A DNA stretch of 64,000 nucleotides from the NCBI RefSeq assembly GCF_047496725.1, contig NC_132975.1:10328501-10392500 (forward strand). The letters are read 5' to 3'. Below are positions 40,901-53,389 of the stretch, piece by piece. This DNA is from Anoplolepis gracilipes (taxonomy: Eukaryota; Arthropoda; Insecta; Hymenoptera; Formicidae). The translations under genes and the position numbers were made by a program. The notes beneath the pieces were generated by a model. The model was given only the letters and a program-made list of their open reading frames with translations, did no database searches and was not told the DNA's origin. The stretch's first letter is position 1; the number at the start of each line of letters is the position of its first letter.

Positions 40901-43749
40901 TAGTAAACATTAGGTGAAAAATCAAAATTGATTGATCTCTTTTAAAATATATTTTCTCGCTTATACGTATCATATGTTAAAAAGAAATTTCATTAATGCA
41001 ATTATATCGAAAACGACAATCTCATCTCATTTTGAAACTTTTGTATCGACAAGTCGATCAAAATTTTTCTACACTACTTTGAATTTGTTTCTAATAATTA
41101 TTACATCCTTTTTTTTTGTTGATGAAGAAATCTTCTGCCATTCTCTTAATTACACGAATAGCTTTCGAAGAAACTAAAATCTTTTCTTTTTTTTTTCATG
41201 TCGAATCTGAAGGATCGAAAAGGAAGAGGAAGAAGAAAAGGACGAAAAAAAAAAACAATTATAGCTGGGATAGACTTCTCGAAACGACGGTATTGATCGG
41301 TTTTTTACCGTTCTATGAAACCTTCAACTCTTTCCGCGAAATTGTTCTCCTCGTAAATAGTTTGCTTTATCTATCGCATCTCTACCCTCTATGTGTATAC
41401 GTGAAATCCATTCCGCCTCTGTCGCGTCGGCTTCACGTTGATAATGATTGAAGTCCCGTGAAAAAAAAACAGCCGTCTGTCCGTTTTCGACGGACAACTC
41501 CCTGCTCGACTGAGGGCTACTTTCGTGATGGACGACAACTCTTGACGTTTGGTTACGTGAGATATACGTTCACCACGGAAACTCTGATCTTTTCTTTTGA
41601 CAGCGCTGTCAGAGGAGGATAACGGGATACAAGTGATATGATAAAGTCTGAAATATTTATAATTAGCTTATGATATTTATATGGATAAAAATGAATCTCG
41701 GAATTAACATAATTCTTTTGAATTTAATATTGAAATTAAAAAAATGCAAATCTTCCACGTGCGACTTGTGTGTTATTCTAAAAAACTTATACTTTTCGAA
41801 AAAATGCATTTAAATGAAATTTTAATGTTGTAAGTTGTTTTCATTTTTATAATTCAGAATAATTCTAATTTATATAATTCAATTTTTAAATTTCTTTAGT
41901 TGAATTTAATATAAATAACGATATATTTAAATTCATACGTAACAGATGAATTCTGAGCTAGTAAAAAATCAGTTAAACATTAATGATCATGAATTTGTGA
42001 ATAATCTCCAATATTGAATGTAATCTGATTATAAATTTTTCTAATGATTTAAAGATTGAGAATTCTTATTTCTTCTTTTTCCTGAATAATAGAAATGGAT
42101 TAATAAACGATGCCGATCGGGAAAGATTTTCAATCGACTGAATTTGTTGTGATAATATCGGAAAATGAAAGAGTGGAGTTAATGAATAAATCAAAATATA
42201 AACAGCGTACTGACATATTGCTCGCAAATAGGGAGGCGTCAAGAATGATGTGATTCACTTGGATACACTGAAATCTGGAATGATATTTTTATCTCGCGTT
42301 AAGAAAACATCAGTAAGCAGGTTTACGATTGTTTCACATCTTTAAAGTTTATTTATGCACATATGTATCTCTTTGAGTAGAGGATTCACATATTGCGAGG
42401 TATAAACACATTATACATCAAGCTCAATGTTTCTATCACAGGAACAAGAAAGATTAAAATTTTTATTTTCGAAAATAATTTACCACAAGATCCCTTTCAT
42501 ATACGTGCTCTCTTTTTCTGATTGAACACAGAGTAAACTTTTTTAGAAGAAAAAAAAACTTAAGCTAAAAAATGTAAGACAGATTTTATTTAAATAAATA
42601 TTTTTCACCATGCTCAATTACAATTTAATTAATTTGAAGGTTGTACTTTATGATTTTTTTGGATAATACAGAAATCAAAATATATTATTTAACTATATTT
42701 TTTATCATGAATAAGTATTTAATTATTGAAAAGCGGATTATATATTATATATCCGATGAGTTTTGCCTCAATACACAATCGAGTATTGCAATTAGTGATG
42801 ATTACGTGAAATTTCAGCGCTAATTAGTGTCGAGTGAGTTTACGTATGAATGCTTCAATGATCATGCGTTGTTTTCTCTAATTACACGATGTACGTGTGT
42901 AAAAGGAAACCTTAGCAACTTCCTCCTTCCTTTCATCCACCTGTTTTTGCAATACGAGAAAGATATCCGTTACTTCAGCTTTGGCGACTTTGGCGACATT
43001 GATCGGCCAAATCACCTGGCAAATTAATGTTGTCACCGACTCGGTCTTGTCGTCCAAATTTGCCTGCCAATGCATGTCGAACTTCTATTCATAGGCGTGG
43101 TCTTCATTTTATTTTGAATCTACTCACTAGTTTTGCAATTGCAATCTAATACAATGATAGCGGTCGAATAAGAATTGAAGGTAATTTGTATCATAAGATA
43201 CATTTTAAGCTACATATTATATTATAAATTTTTACTTTTTAATTTCGAAAAAGTTTTCATATATCTGTATATACATATAATTATATTTGTGTAGCTGTAA
43301 ATGGAATAATTTAATTAGTTTTATAAAAAATATTATATTATAATTTAGTAAAAAATCAAAATGGTTTATCATATTCATTTATATTTTAATTATATTTTTT
43401 TTTATAATCTCGTTGATTTTTCTAAAACATTATCTCACATTTTTTTTTGTTAACGCGTTAACAATTACATAACATCAATAAACTGCTATCTATCTGGTTA
43501 ATGAACCGGAGATAGTTTTCGAAGAATAGCGCCTATGTGACTGCTGCGCGCAGTTACGCAAGGGAGTTTGTGTTGTCGGTGACAAGGAAACGCGTGTAAG
43601 CGTTCTAAGACGAGATGACGTCGGATGAAATGGGATAGAACGGAATAGTGGCAGACTGCCGGGCGTCGCGACGCCCAGTATCGAACCGTACGCGGCATTA
43701 CATCGTCAAATACTTGAGAGATACAGCGAGAGAGAAAGGAACAGAGAAC

Positions 43750-43806
<57 letters not shown>

Positions 43807-45146
43807 CACACTCGTGACACGTGGTGTCTGCCCTGGCACGATCGTTACCATCATGATTTCTAGCATTCATAACCATTGGCTACAGTTATATCGATAAGTC
43901 GAACGGCATAATCGCTTCCGACTCTCTGATGCACTTTAACGACCTTGGACATTAAGCATTCTTATCAGATGTCGATATTTAACAACATATCAATTTCTTA
44001 AATCTGTTATTTTATTAATCAAATTATACTGCACGAATAACATTAAAATTAAATGATGTATGTATATTATACTTGTTAAACATATATATATATATTATTA
44101 AATTTGAAACGTTTGTGTGACAATTAATTTGGATTAGTGAAATGATCTCGTGCTACTAACGATCAAAATCTTACTTATACATTTGTTTCTCGTTCGATAA
44201 TTCGTATCGAGCACGAGTCTCCACCGCTCGTGCCGTTCGACATCGAGTTGTTAAATCGCACCGGCTGATTGTCGCATGCCGTGTCTTTCATTCACATCGA
44301 CGGTGAAGCGAGTACCGAATGCCAGAGACTGTGTGCTCGCTAGAATCGATATCACGCGACGGTCAAGCCGTGCGGAAACCAACCCGTCCTCGTACTACTC
44401 ATCGATCGACACCTTCCGCCACCTCCGGTCCCCTCGGCCACGGGTCTTGTGACCGGCCCTCCTCGAGGGGGTCGCAGTCCCCGGAAGCCCGGAACCGGCA
44501 AGACGGACCGGGAATAACCGCGTGATGAATTTTTGTAGATACGCACGAACGCGCGTATTATATCGAGACATATACGTTTTCCCTTGCTTGATATATGTCT
44601 TCAGACTCGGTGGAGACTTTTTTTACATTGCAAATATTGTCACGGAAATTGTATACGATAAAGGATATTATTTGGTTCTCTTTAACTGTTGATGTTGATG
44701 AAATAATGATATGTGATAAAAATAGATTAACGATGCAGAATTCGTGCTTATGTTTGCGAAATTGTTATGAAGACTAATATTACAATGACGAATTTCTGCT
44801 TCATTTAAATTGATTAATCGATAAATTTCTATAAATAAGGTAATAATGATAGCTAAAATATCATCGTCATATTTGTAATATTTTATATATATAATATCAG
44901 AAGATTAATTTTTTTATAATTATTTTAACAAGAAAAAAATTTATATAAGGATAAATAAATTCAAAAATATATTTATTAGTCAGAAATTTTGTCATAATTT
45001 GAAATATTGTCAAAACAAAAGTACTAACACTTATGGATTTCTTCTTTAGCGTTGACGTTTCCGATCTTTAACTGTTCTATCACTGCTATTATAAAAATAA
45101 GAAGACACCAAAACGACATTGTTCTTTTCATGAAGAGAGGTGACAT
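20814..45146 (-). CDS. NELL: NELL-family secreted VWC/EGF glycoprotein, thirteen exons
   Basis: Thirteen exons join to 3354 bases, 1117 aa plus stop, all in phase. Domains by residue: signal peptide 1-33; thrombospondin-N/laminin-G about 70-255; coiled coil about 288-318; VWC1 321-381; VWC2 383-445; EGF1 447-485; EGF2-EGF3 486-572 and EGF5-EGF6 606-695, most opening with calcium-binding (V/I)DEC or LDEC; EGF4 574-605; VWC3 to VWC5 about 699-878. The order matches vertebrate NELL1/NELL2, secreted oligomeric glycoproteins (about 810 aa); NELL2 acts in Robo3 axon guidance and NELL1 in bone formation. The insect role is unknown to me. The C-terminus adds about 239 Ser/Thr-rich residues with a Gln run, absent from vertebrate NELL as I know it. 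Whether it is closer to NELL1 or NELL2 cannot be judged here. Confidence 0.94.
21941..21989. repeat. (TA)n microsatellite
   Basis: A pure tract of about 49 bases. Confidence 0.95.
24040..24640. other. GC-richer island in NELL intron 12
   Basis: A block of balanced composition within AT-rich intron DNA. Open frames exist on the plus strand only because stop codons are rarer here. It could be an enhancer or an old insertion. Confidence 0.35.
24645..24958. mobile_element. MITE-like element, about 314 bp
   Basis: The left end is TA then CGGGATGTTCCGG. The right end is GGAACATCCTG then TA. It has an AT-rich non-coding interior. Inverted tips and TA target duplication fit a Tc1/mariner-type non-autonomous element. 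Confidence 0.65.
25715..25769. repeat. (GA)n microsatellite in NELL intron 12
   Basis: About 55 bases, nearly pure GA. GAGA-type tracts can bind GAF/CLAMP-like factors in insects; no binding can be inferred from sequence alone. Confidence 0.9.
27518..27760 (-). CDS. NELL: NELL coding exon 12, end of VWC4 and start of VWC5
   Basis: Residues 786-866. The acceptor is attgtag and the donor gtaagg. It completes VWC4 (YGEIDCWQMECPPVTC, CCPRC) and opens VWC5 (YAGIVHDSGSSW, CTTCECK). Confidence 0.93.
27999..28258 (-). CDS. NELL: NELL coding exon 11, VWC3 and start of VWC4
   Basis: Residues 699-785. The acceptor is tttatag and the donor gtaata. It holds CWFKGREINNGDTW, CRRCTCQDGVITC, CCPQC, then the first half of VWC4 (CQTCECL). 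Confidence 0.93.
28465..28842 (-). CDS. NELL: NELL coding exon 10, EGF4 to EGF6
   Basis: Residues 573-698. EGF4 lacks the acidic calcium motif (CNQTCQNGGEC), while EGF5 and EGF6 open LDEC and DIDEC. The acceptor is catgcag and the donor gtgagt. Confidence 0.93.
28843..29649 (-). other. NELL: NELL intron 9
   Basis: An 807-base AT-rich intron. Nothing recognisable inside. Confidence 0.8.
29650..29910 (-). CDS. NELL: NELL coding exon 9, EGF2 and EGF3
   Basis: Residues 486-572. Two calcium-binding-type EGF domains opening DVDEC and LDEC. The acceptor is cactcag and the donor gtacag. Confidence 0.93.
30207..30326 (-). CDS. NELL: NELL coding exon 8, EGF1
   Basis: Residues 446-485. A single EGF-like domain (VDYCAKGHKCHANASC, then CHCDIGFQGDG). 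The acceptor is taaccag and the donor gtatct. Confidence 0.9.
30327..31206 (-). other. NELL: NELL intron 7
   Basis: An 880-base AT-rich intron. Nothing recognisable inside. Confidence 0.8.
31207..31398 (-). CDS. NELL: NELL coding exon 7, VWC2
   Basis: Residues 382-445. The acceptor is ttgttag and the donor gtagat. A VWC domain with CVECDCFDGSFTC and CCKFC. Confidence 0.92.
31399..31838 (-). other. NELL: NELL intron 6
   Basis: A 440-base intron with an interrupted A-tract at 31525-31560 and nothing else notable. Confidence 0.8.
31525..31560. repeat. A-tract, interrupted once
   Basis: About 27 A, one G, then 8 A, inside NELL intron 6. Confidence 0.9.
31839..32061 (-). CDS. NELL: NELL coding exon 6, VWC1
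   Basis: Residues 308-381. The acceptor is ctttcag and the donor gtaagt. The end of the coiled coil, then a VWC domain with CSCVHGNIECRPMSC and CCPMC. Confidence 0.93.
32295..32450 (-). CDS. NELL: NELL coding exon 5
   Basis: Residues 256-307, 52 whole codons. The acceptor is gcgacag and the donor gtgagt. The end of the thrombospondin-N region, a CPQL...CPTC cysteine cluster and the first half of the coiled coil. Confidence 0.92.
32701..32983 (-). CDS. NELL: NELL coding exon 4
   Basis: Residues 161-255. The acceptor is gcgtcag and the donor gtaaac. It encodes the core of the laminin-G-like fold: YLELQSSGRKDELRLHYV, then ADGAWHRVALSIS and LWVGQRN. Confidence 0.93.
32984..34150 (-). other. NELL: NELL intron 3
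   Basis: A 1.2-kb AT-rich intron. Nothing recognisable apart from a G-rich stretch near 34105. Confidence 0.75.
34151..34301 (-). CDS. NELL: NELL coding exon 3
   Basis: Residues 111-160. The acceptor is ctttcag and the donor gtatga. It encodes thrombospondin-N sequence with FTIAAALRQ and SGTIVAFSHGNN. The exon has no long open frame flanking it and was found from its splice phases. Confidence 0.88.
36700..37170. other. GC-richer island in NELL intron 2
   Basis: A CpG-containing block with open frames on both strands but no recognisable peptide. A regulatory role is possible but untested. Confidence 0.3.
38680..39130. other. GC-rich island in NELL intron 2
   Basis: The GC-richest non-coding block of the intron, with C-runs near 38770 and 38900. 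Overlapping minus frames have no recognisable motif. Confidence 0.35.
40531..40743 (-). CDS. NELL: NELL coding exon 2
   Basis: Residues 40-110. The acceptor is tgtttcag and the donor gtgagt. An acidic, Thr-rich linker leads into the start of the thrombospondin-N domain (IDLLAALQLHNTT, then GVTQVPGL). Confidence 0.9.
40744..45028 (-). other. NELL: NELL intron 1
   Basis: 4.3 kb separating the signal-peptide exon from exon 2. It contains a (GA)n tract at 43756 and a GC-richer stretch near 44180-44530. Frames over the GA tract (Leu-Ser and Arg-Glu repeats) are artefacts. Confidence 0.7.
43756..43805. repeat. (GA)n microsatellite in NELL intron 1
   Basis: About 50 bases of pure GA, just over 1.2 kb downstream of the first coding exon in gene orientation. 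Confidence 0.92.
45029..45146 (-). CDS. NELL: NELL coding exon 1, signal peptide
   Basis: ATG at 45146, the first ATG after an in-frame TGA about 40 bases upstream. It encodes 39 residues with a hydrophobic core (FWCLLIFIIAVI) and likely cleavage after VNA (31-33). The only phase-compatible donor is gttagt, weaker than consensus, so this link is the least certain in the model. Confidence 0.65.
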
Positions 45147-45700
45147 GATAATTTTATAGTAACATTCCCCGACTGTTCATTCATTCTTGATGTATTATAT
45201 TTATATATAATTCAGAAATAATCGTTTAATGTCCCTTTTGTTTGCGTTTACGTAATGCTAAGCAATGATTGAAGAAAAATAAATTCTGTTCTATTTTCGC
45301 GACCTCATTATGTTCTCCGGTCACTTCACAACATCGATGATATATGTGTGTCGCTTTATCGTGGCGAACTGAGATCGATCGACGGCGAAATCTGGCCTTT
45401 CCTGTCCATCGAGATAGTTCACGATCGACTAGCTCGGCATTGAGGATTGTTCGATCGCAAGCCAGAAATCGTCGACCGGACGACAGAGTTTTGCGGCATC
45501 AGCGTGAAAAAGCGATATCTTGCTTCACATATAAACCCCATCGCCACACGACGTTTGCACTTGATTTTTCTGGCAGTGGATCGTCAAATTTCGCCGACGA
45601 CATAAGCGACCACCTCCTCGCGCGTGCTCGTTCGATCTTCAAACGGTCAAGGTCGCGGCTCTAGTTGGTCGACGACTCGCCTCACGCTAGAGTAACCTCC
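45147..45700 (-). promoter_or_regulatory. NELL: NELL 5' leader and promoter candidate
   Basis: AT-rich leader next to the ATG, then a GC-richer CpG-containing block at 45340-45680. The plus frame of 106 codons there lacks any recognisable motif. Transcription start not placed. Confidence 0.35.
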
Positions 45701-47830
45701 TTTTACATCGATATTTTCTTTTTTTTTTTACATCAACGGAGTAAAAAAAGTGAAAGTAAAGAAAAACGAATGCCATTAAATCTTATTATAGATACAGAAA
45801 AGTTCTCGCAGAGTTTTAACTTTTTAAACGGCACATTTTTTTCTAAAACTTTGATTTAATTTATTCACTTCTCTTTCAAAATAATAAATGGATGAAAATT
45901 AAGCATCTTGATTTTCTTTCTGCATATTTTTACGTGACGTGAATATTATATTTTATTATGCAATTATTAATTAATTACAAAATAATGCAGTCGATACGTA
46001 ATCAGTTTTCGTAAAATTCAATTTTGCATTAAAGCTAATTGCATTCGCGGCATCGATTTAATGCGAAATGCTCGTTACGGTTGCGGTTGCATCAACAAGG
46101 CTGTAACGAGAGCAACCCGCAATAATCGCCCTCATGGGTCCATAAATGCCACATCGAATCACTCGAAGGCTAATTTCTTTTTCAATCACGATGCTCTTGC
46201 ATTGCGGTTACTCACAATCAGTCCATTTATCTACGCTAAATAAAAGCAATTATTTTTATTTATTATACAATTGGTTTTCAATATAATATATTATAAAAAT
46301 AATATACATTTTTTATGATAAATATAAAGAATATTGTATAACTTTATATGTATATTTGTGTGTTTGTGTGCGTGTGAAGAGAGAGAAGGGAAATTTTTTG
46401 AATTATAGATTAAATGGAGACGCACAATGTGTGCACATGGAATTCTCAGGACATATTACAATGTATTCTCAGAAGGAAGCAATGATATTATGTATGCAGG
46501 TATAACTTGGCATAGCTCATCTATGCTTGTCTGATGCTCAATATTTCAACGGCTGAAGAATCTGTCACGTCCAATACAGTACATATATCAAGTACACATA
46601 GATACATAAAGATGACATGTGTCATCTTTCACGCTGCACGGCATAAGAATATAATTTAATAAATTTTACAATATTTATATATCATCCACGTATATTTTCA
46701 GTTCACTAATTATTTATTTGTAGCGCCTAATATTCTGGAAAATAATTAAAAATATTCTTTGCATTTTCTATCCTAAGATCCCATACATTTGATAGAAGAG
46801 AGAGTAACTGATACGACGCAATGCGGATACTGGATATACAGCCGAATTTGCAGTATTACGCACATTGAAATTTATATAAGACAGAGTTAAAAAAACGTTA
46901 TAATGTAACATAGCGGGCTTCATGGACATCTCTTACATTAAGGGAAGTTTACTCTTCATTAAAGCACGCGACCTCTTTATTAATATGGCCGTTATAAAGT
47001 CGATCGTAATGATTGAATAATAGAATACTATGAATAAACCAATACAACGCGTGAATTTTTTATTGCCGTATGAATTACCTTCTGACACGCGTTGCACATA
47101 CAACACGCGATTCACATTGTTAACCTAATACAATAACGCAATTGCTATGCACGTCATGTACACACGTTGAAAGAAGATCTCATATATAATACAAAATTTA
47201 TATCCTACATATCGTAAGATATTATTTTTCATAAAAATTTAATTAATAAAATAGTGCTTTTAATAATTTTATTTATTTTCTTAATTCTGACTTGAAAGAG
47301 AGAGAGTACTGGTATTTTTCTTAGATATTTTTTTTATATCAGCCAAAGAAAAGAAAATTTAAAAGCATAAGAGGACTAGGAGAATTGTTTTTATTATGCG
47401 CATTTTTTAAGAAGAAATAGCCCAAGCTTACTTTAGCGGTACTCGTGTACCGAAATCCCAAAGATAAGCGCACGTGATCGGAGGACAAGGTAACAAGGAA
47501 ACTATGCATGGAATTTGTCAGTGTTACGTTTGCATTGCAAACAATGACATTAACGCGACGTATCAATATTTGACGGTACTCCGGATCGAGTATCTGTTGG
47601 TTTACCTAAATGAGATTAAGCTATTTTCCACGCTCGCGTGAGGATCTCATGCCAGTCAGTCAAGTGTCGCGACTGCAATGCCAGGATGTCTAAATCCGTC
47701 GCGTTCTATTTTTAATGGGAATGCCATCGTGATCCTCTGTTTCTCTCTACGATGGGGAATTCGATGTTTTTTTATGGCATATCAAACGCTTGCTGTCTAT
47801 AAATTATTATATAATATTTTATTAAATAAT

Positions 47831-47882
<52 letters not shown>

Positions 47883-50800
47883 AAACATTACTTAATTTAA
47901 AAGAATATCAATAATTTCTCAAAGTAATAATAAATTTTCTTAATAATAAAATTTTCTACGGGAAAAAAATTTACTCTATATTTTCAAATCATTTTTCCAC
48001 GAAAACTCACTCTTTTTAGTTGTATTATATTTTTCAATCTAATTTGTATATGAATACTAAAACTTTATGCGTACGTGTTACAAATGTTCAAAATCGAAAT
48101 ATGTATTAATATTTCAGTATATGGTGGAAATATCGTATGCATACCTATCAGATTACTCGGTCGAGCAATTAAATACGCATCACGAAATGATTCATTGATA
48201 CGAACAGGTGAAATATAAAATCATAATTGCAAGTCTCGCGTTATTTTTGTACTCGCATTGATTCTTGACGTGTAAAATATTTAAGCGCCAATCGCGAAAC
48301 GCGGTGCTATCGATCAATTTACATTCCATCGCAAAACCATCCCGACTATGTCGGCTATTTGTCTCATACTCATCGAGTCAGAGATATTTATTGGTACATT
48401 CGCAGATATTTCCCATTGTTGACAAACACATATTAGCAGATAATTTCGCACGTTCGAAAATTATTACGACAGCGCAACGTGTTATTGCAATGACTTCTTT
48501 AATTTTCTAAAATACACAGAATCTTGCAAATTAAAAAAGAAAGTCTACATTGCAAAATGTCAATAATAGGAGTATTTAGAGTACACACACGTTATATCTC
48601 ATTTAAATTCATTATTATTTAAATTTTCATTAATATTTAATATTTGTCATATTAAATATATTATTTCGCTATCTTGACATTAATCATAGCATTACTATCT
48701 TGAACATTTTAGCCATTTTCTGAAACTAAATAAGAAACTAAAGAAATCGAAACTCAATGGAGAAGTATCACTGAGCCAACCCCTTTAATCTTCGCTTAAT
48801 TAAAGGGATGAACGAGGCAGCTGCTGTGTAATTCGCTTATATCGTGTCTCTATTCCAATCGAAAAGGAAAGTAAAGCCATACCACGCTTTTGTTATTATT
48901 TATCTTCGATAATCTATTTATTTTCAAATCAATTTTCCGGTTATCGACGGGATAAAGATAAAAGCAAAATACCCGTGAGGAATTAGAGAATGGATTTACT
49001 TACATATTCAGTTTACGCAAAATTTGATGAAAATTTTATTTTTTACAAGTTTCACTTGAATACTGAATTTAATATTATAAATTAAAGTATATATAAAAAC
49101 GATTAGAAAACACATTTATAAATTTTTTTTTGCATAATTAGAAATCAAACTACATTGCTAACATGTTTGACTGCGCGATTAAAAAATTGCAAAATATATA
49201 ACACGTTTTATAATATTATAAATATTCAATATTTTATAATATTAATAACTTTTCTCTCAAGATAATAACACTCGAGTTCGAAAACTACAAACACATCGTT
49301 ACAATGTTGTACAACAACATAATCGCAATAATACTACTGGACAAATGCATAACGATTGCATAATGTATCGATCTGTTATGTTTATTAAAAAAATAGACTT
49401 CCGTTTAAAAGGGAACAACACAAGTTTCAAGAGATGCATTTTCTGCTCTATTCCCGAAATATCATTGTCACACAGGTGTGAGTATTAAAAGCCGTGGTCC
49501 ACTTCGGCAAAGCGTAGGCATGTCGTAGAGTAAAGGTAATTAAGACGTCAAGTTTTGCGAGAAAAAGTGGCAGAGATAATCTTAAAGGGGAAGAAACAAG
49601 GATATATAAGGCCCGTTTCAGAGGCAACAAAATTCGCGGAATCAACTACTATTTTTGCAGCAACTCGTAAGTTGGTCTACTTTACGAGGCGAGACACCGA
49701 GACAGATTTCATAGTGTGTTTCCAAGATGATGATTCGCCACGAAACGCGTGAGAAACTCTCGTGTGTCTCCGTGATGTAAATATATCTACGATGTCGTCG
49801 TGCAGTCGCATTGTCGAGTTACAGAGCGCGTATCTTTGATCTGATATGCCGTAAGTGAACTTTTAAGTTGACATGTTAATCCATTGTATTATGATTTGAA
49901 GTTTCTAGAATTAATCACGTGTGACGAGAAGTTATTTTAGAAAAAACTTTAATAGAAAAAAATTGAGCTTTTGCATACTCTTTAATTTATTTATAATATA
50001 ATATTATTTAGATTTAGAATATTTAGATATATAATATATCATATATATTATTAGATATGTATAATATTATTTGATGATACTCTTTCTATCATTGCATTAA
50101 GATTTTTGAGTGTTTCCTCTTTAACGATTAGATAATTTCAATGAACGAAGGGGAAAATGGCATCCTAAATTTATGTTTGTCCAACTTTTGCCATCGTCTC
50201 TGGGATTAATGCTCGTTTCATCGGCGAAAGCAAGTTCATATATCGTAGTCTGTCGCGATCAGACTGGATGGAGTTGTTGTTGGTTTGACGAATCGCAACG
50301 ATTCATAACCCGGCGTGTCAGGTGCATACGACGTCGTAATTGACTGTTGGTTGTCGTTGGTTGGCTTTGCTTCTGTCGCAGACATGGTGGCGATATCGTA
50401 AATTCAAGCATGTGTCATTAGCAACGAAACTAGCGTTCTGCTTTATTTCAAGCGTATGTCGAATCGTGCGGGAATGGCACGTGCACCAAAACTTGTCATT
50501 GCATTATTCTGTATATATTGTCGATGATATGCTTCATGACAAATATTACTTCACGCTGGATAATATACTTGATGCAATCAGTATGATAATTAATTGGCTC
50601 TTATTTACTATTTCATGATACGCATAAACGACGTTTCTCTACAACTATCGTCAAACAAACTGTCATTAGTCTTGACAAAAAATAAATTTTTGTTTTATTG
50701 TTGGTATATAAATAATTCTTTTTTAAATTAACTATTCTTTTTCCTTTACCAATGTTTACTTAGAAAAATAATTTAGAAATGTTATCGAATTAAATAAAAA

Positions 50801-53389
50801 TAATAACAGCTGCTAAAATTACCATATATTTATAAGATCTCTGCGATTTCTTTTTTAAGCAGTGTTTAATGAAATATAATAATTTTTTTCAATTTATACT
50901 ATAATTTTTTCAAATGTGGAGATTAATTGCGACTTAAATATAAGACGGAAAGAAGGAAAGATTATAGCAAACTCACGAGACACTAACCGATCGGTCGCAC
51001 AGCGTCTCGACGCCTTGGCGCCATTCACATACAATCCACGCTCTAATCGTGTCTCCTAATCGTGCACTATACACACTTCCCCTGAGTAAACTGCATTGTA
51101 AAGTCGACTTTCCGATATTATATTGTAAACATTTTGTTTAATGTCTGTATTGCTATTTTAGAAAAACTTGCGTTTTATATTATATGTCGCGTATGTCGTA
51201 TATATTATCGAATAAACCAAAAAGATTCTATCTACTTTTATATATTTCGTTACATTTTTTAAAATTAATGTAATTTTATAAATATCTTTTTTATAAATAT
51301 GTTTAGTCTTAGTGTTATAAGAAAATACATTAAAGATAAATATTACACTGCATATTTTTTAGGATTCTTTTCTGGAAACATTGCGATGTAAAAAATGTTT
51401 TAATTTATATATACATTCAATCGTGTACACAAGCAAGATGGTAGTTCTTGACAGGATTCCGTTAAAGTTACTGCAGTTGTTACATAATATCTTACATAAG
51501 TAACCGAAGAGAAGCGACGTGATACGGACACTTATTCATTACCAGTCTCTCAGAATTTGCATATTTTTACTGAGAAAATGCAGGAATTGTAAAAACAGAA
51601 GTGTAATAATTCCCATGCGGCTAAGACGACGCCAGAGTAGAACGAAATTGCCAGACTGAGACGGGCGCCACTTGGAGAAATAGCAATAAGAATATGGAAG
51701 GAAGAATAAAAGGGATAAAGGAAGAATGAACGTAAGTGAGTCGTGAAATAACTAGAGAGATCGGTGAAACGCTACGAAAATTATTTTCCACGGGGATTTA
51801 TGGTAATGTTTGTACTTTATGATATTAAAGCCTTTAATTTGCCCGTGACTGTTTAACGTTGTTTAGACCTTCAAAATATGCATTTTGCTTTAATTACGCT
51901 TTGTTCCTTGAAATAGATTTTGTGTACACAAGTAAATATTTTCTCACTTGAATAATATTAGTTTTAAGATTTTTATTTTCGTTCTCTTTTAGTTATCTTT
52001 TATTACAAAAAGAAAATAGAGTTAGAGATTTTCATTATGTTTCCCATAAATGATAACGTTTAATTCAAGAAATATAAGATTCAGTTTCGATTAATCTGAA
52101 AGGATGCTTTCGATTGTTTGTGAGGGTTATGATCAATTTTCGAGACGTTGGTGTAATGCATTTCGCAATAAATCGCAGTTGGTAGACGCGAATTGCGTAA
52201 TTCCGTGAGATTTAAAACTGTTCACTTTTCGCTTGATTCGTACGAGAAGCGCGGAAGCGCAACATTAAATGCGCTATGTTAAATGTATATTCGCTGTTGG
52301 AGTGCCGTATAAATTTGCGCTCGTGAAGTCTCTCGCGGTGTTTCTGAGCGAACAAATTTATTTATCACGTGCTAAAGATTCGTTCCTCGATTCTCACGTG
52401 TCATTGAAAGATTGATTTAACGACAATGTTAATGTCAAAATTCGCTACAATACGTGCCGAGAAATTAATAACTTCCGCGACGAGTACGATAGTGGTTGCA
52501 GCTATAAGATTTACAGATACATTTGCAAAACAATTATAGCTCAACGATGAAGTAATGTAAGCTGTTGTCTTTCTTATTGGTATGCACAAGTTAAATTAGA
52601 GATTGCATAAATTATTTGGTGTACCTAATGGTTGATATCTTTTATTATACTATAAATAAATTCACAGAGAAAAAATTAGTATATGCGTGAAATAAATAAA
52701 GTACAATTCGTCCTTTCTACTAAAACGAGGATATACAGATTCTAAAAGGATTGGCAATTATCCATTTAAACTTCCTGCGAACATGAAAAAAACTTACGAT
52801 GTATAAGTAATATCGGCATTTTTCTAAAGTCGAATGTTTCTAGTACAAGCTGATTTTATCAACGTCCTTGCACGAAAGCGCCGAAGCACGAGCTCATGAA
52901 AATGGATATTTTTAGATAAGATTTTTGTAACGTGGTCCACGAGAAAAAGGGTTTGATTAATGCATAAATCTAAAAATACCTAAACATGTACCTGTAATTT
53001 ACACGAAACCGCAAACGGTTATATATTTATTCTCTTCCTTCTTTGTTTATAAATTATGCAACACTTTGCGGAATACGTTTTTCATTAAAAATTATGTAAT
53101 ATATTACCAAATTATTAAGAACGCTATTATTTTGCTTTACTACTCATAATTTTATATGAAATAACAAGTCAGTAAAAATCTTTTATAAAACTCTTTACTA
53201 AAGTTGATAACATTATATTCATTGAACGATAAAAACAACTATGATAAAAAAAGAAAAAAAATATTGTAGAAATATAAAAATATTTTTATTATGGAAATAT
53301 TAGAGAAGCGAAATTATTTTACATAGTATTAAGTCAAGTTATATAAGACTTATAGAAAAATCTATTATATGAAAATGGAAAATTCTCAG
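45701..53389. other. Intergenic DNA upstream of NELL, no gene seen
   Basis: AT-rich, with a (TA)n tract at 47834. Short frames at 46061, 48265 and 50340 show no recognisable domain. Distal NELL regulatory DNA or non-coding RNA cannot be excluded. Confidence 0.45.
47834..47878. repeat. (TA)n microsatellite
   Basis: A pure tract of about 45 bases, which creates a Tyr-Ile repeat frame on the plus strand. Confidence 0.95.

Noticed and set aside
43498..43866. 122-codon minus frame with Leu-Ser repeats, and its plus-strand Arg-Glu partner
   Set aside because: Both are translations of the (GA)n microsatellite inside NELL intron 1.
45344..45664. 106-codon Arg/Ser-rich plus frame upstream of NELL
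   Set aside because: Composition fits a CpG-containing promoter region; no motif, and no evidence for a divergent gene.
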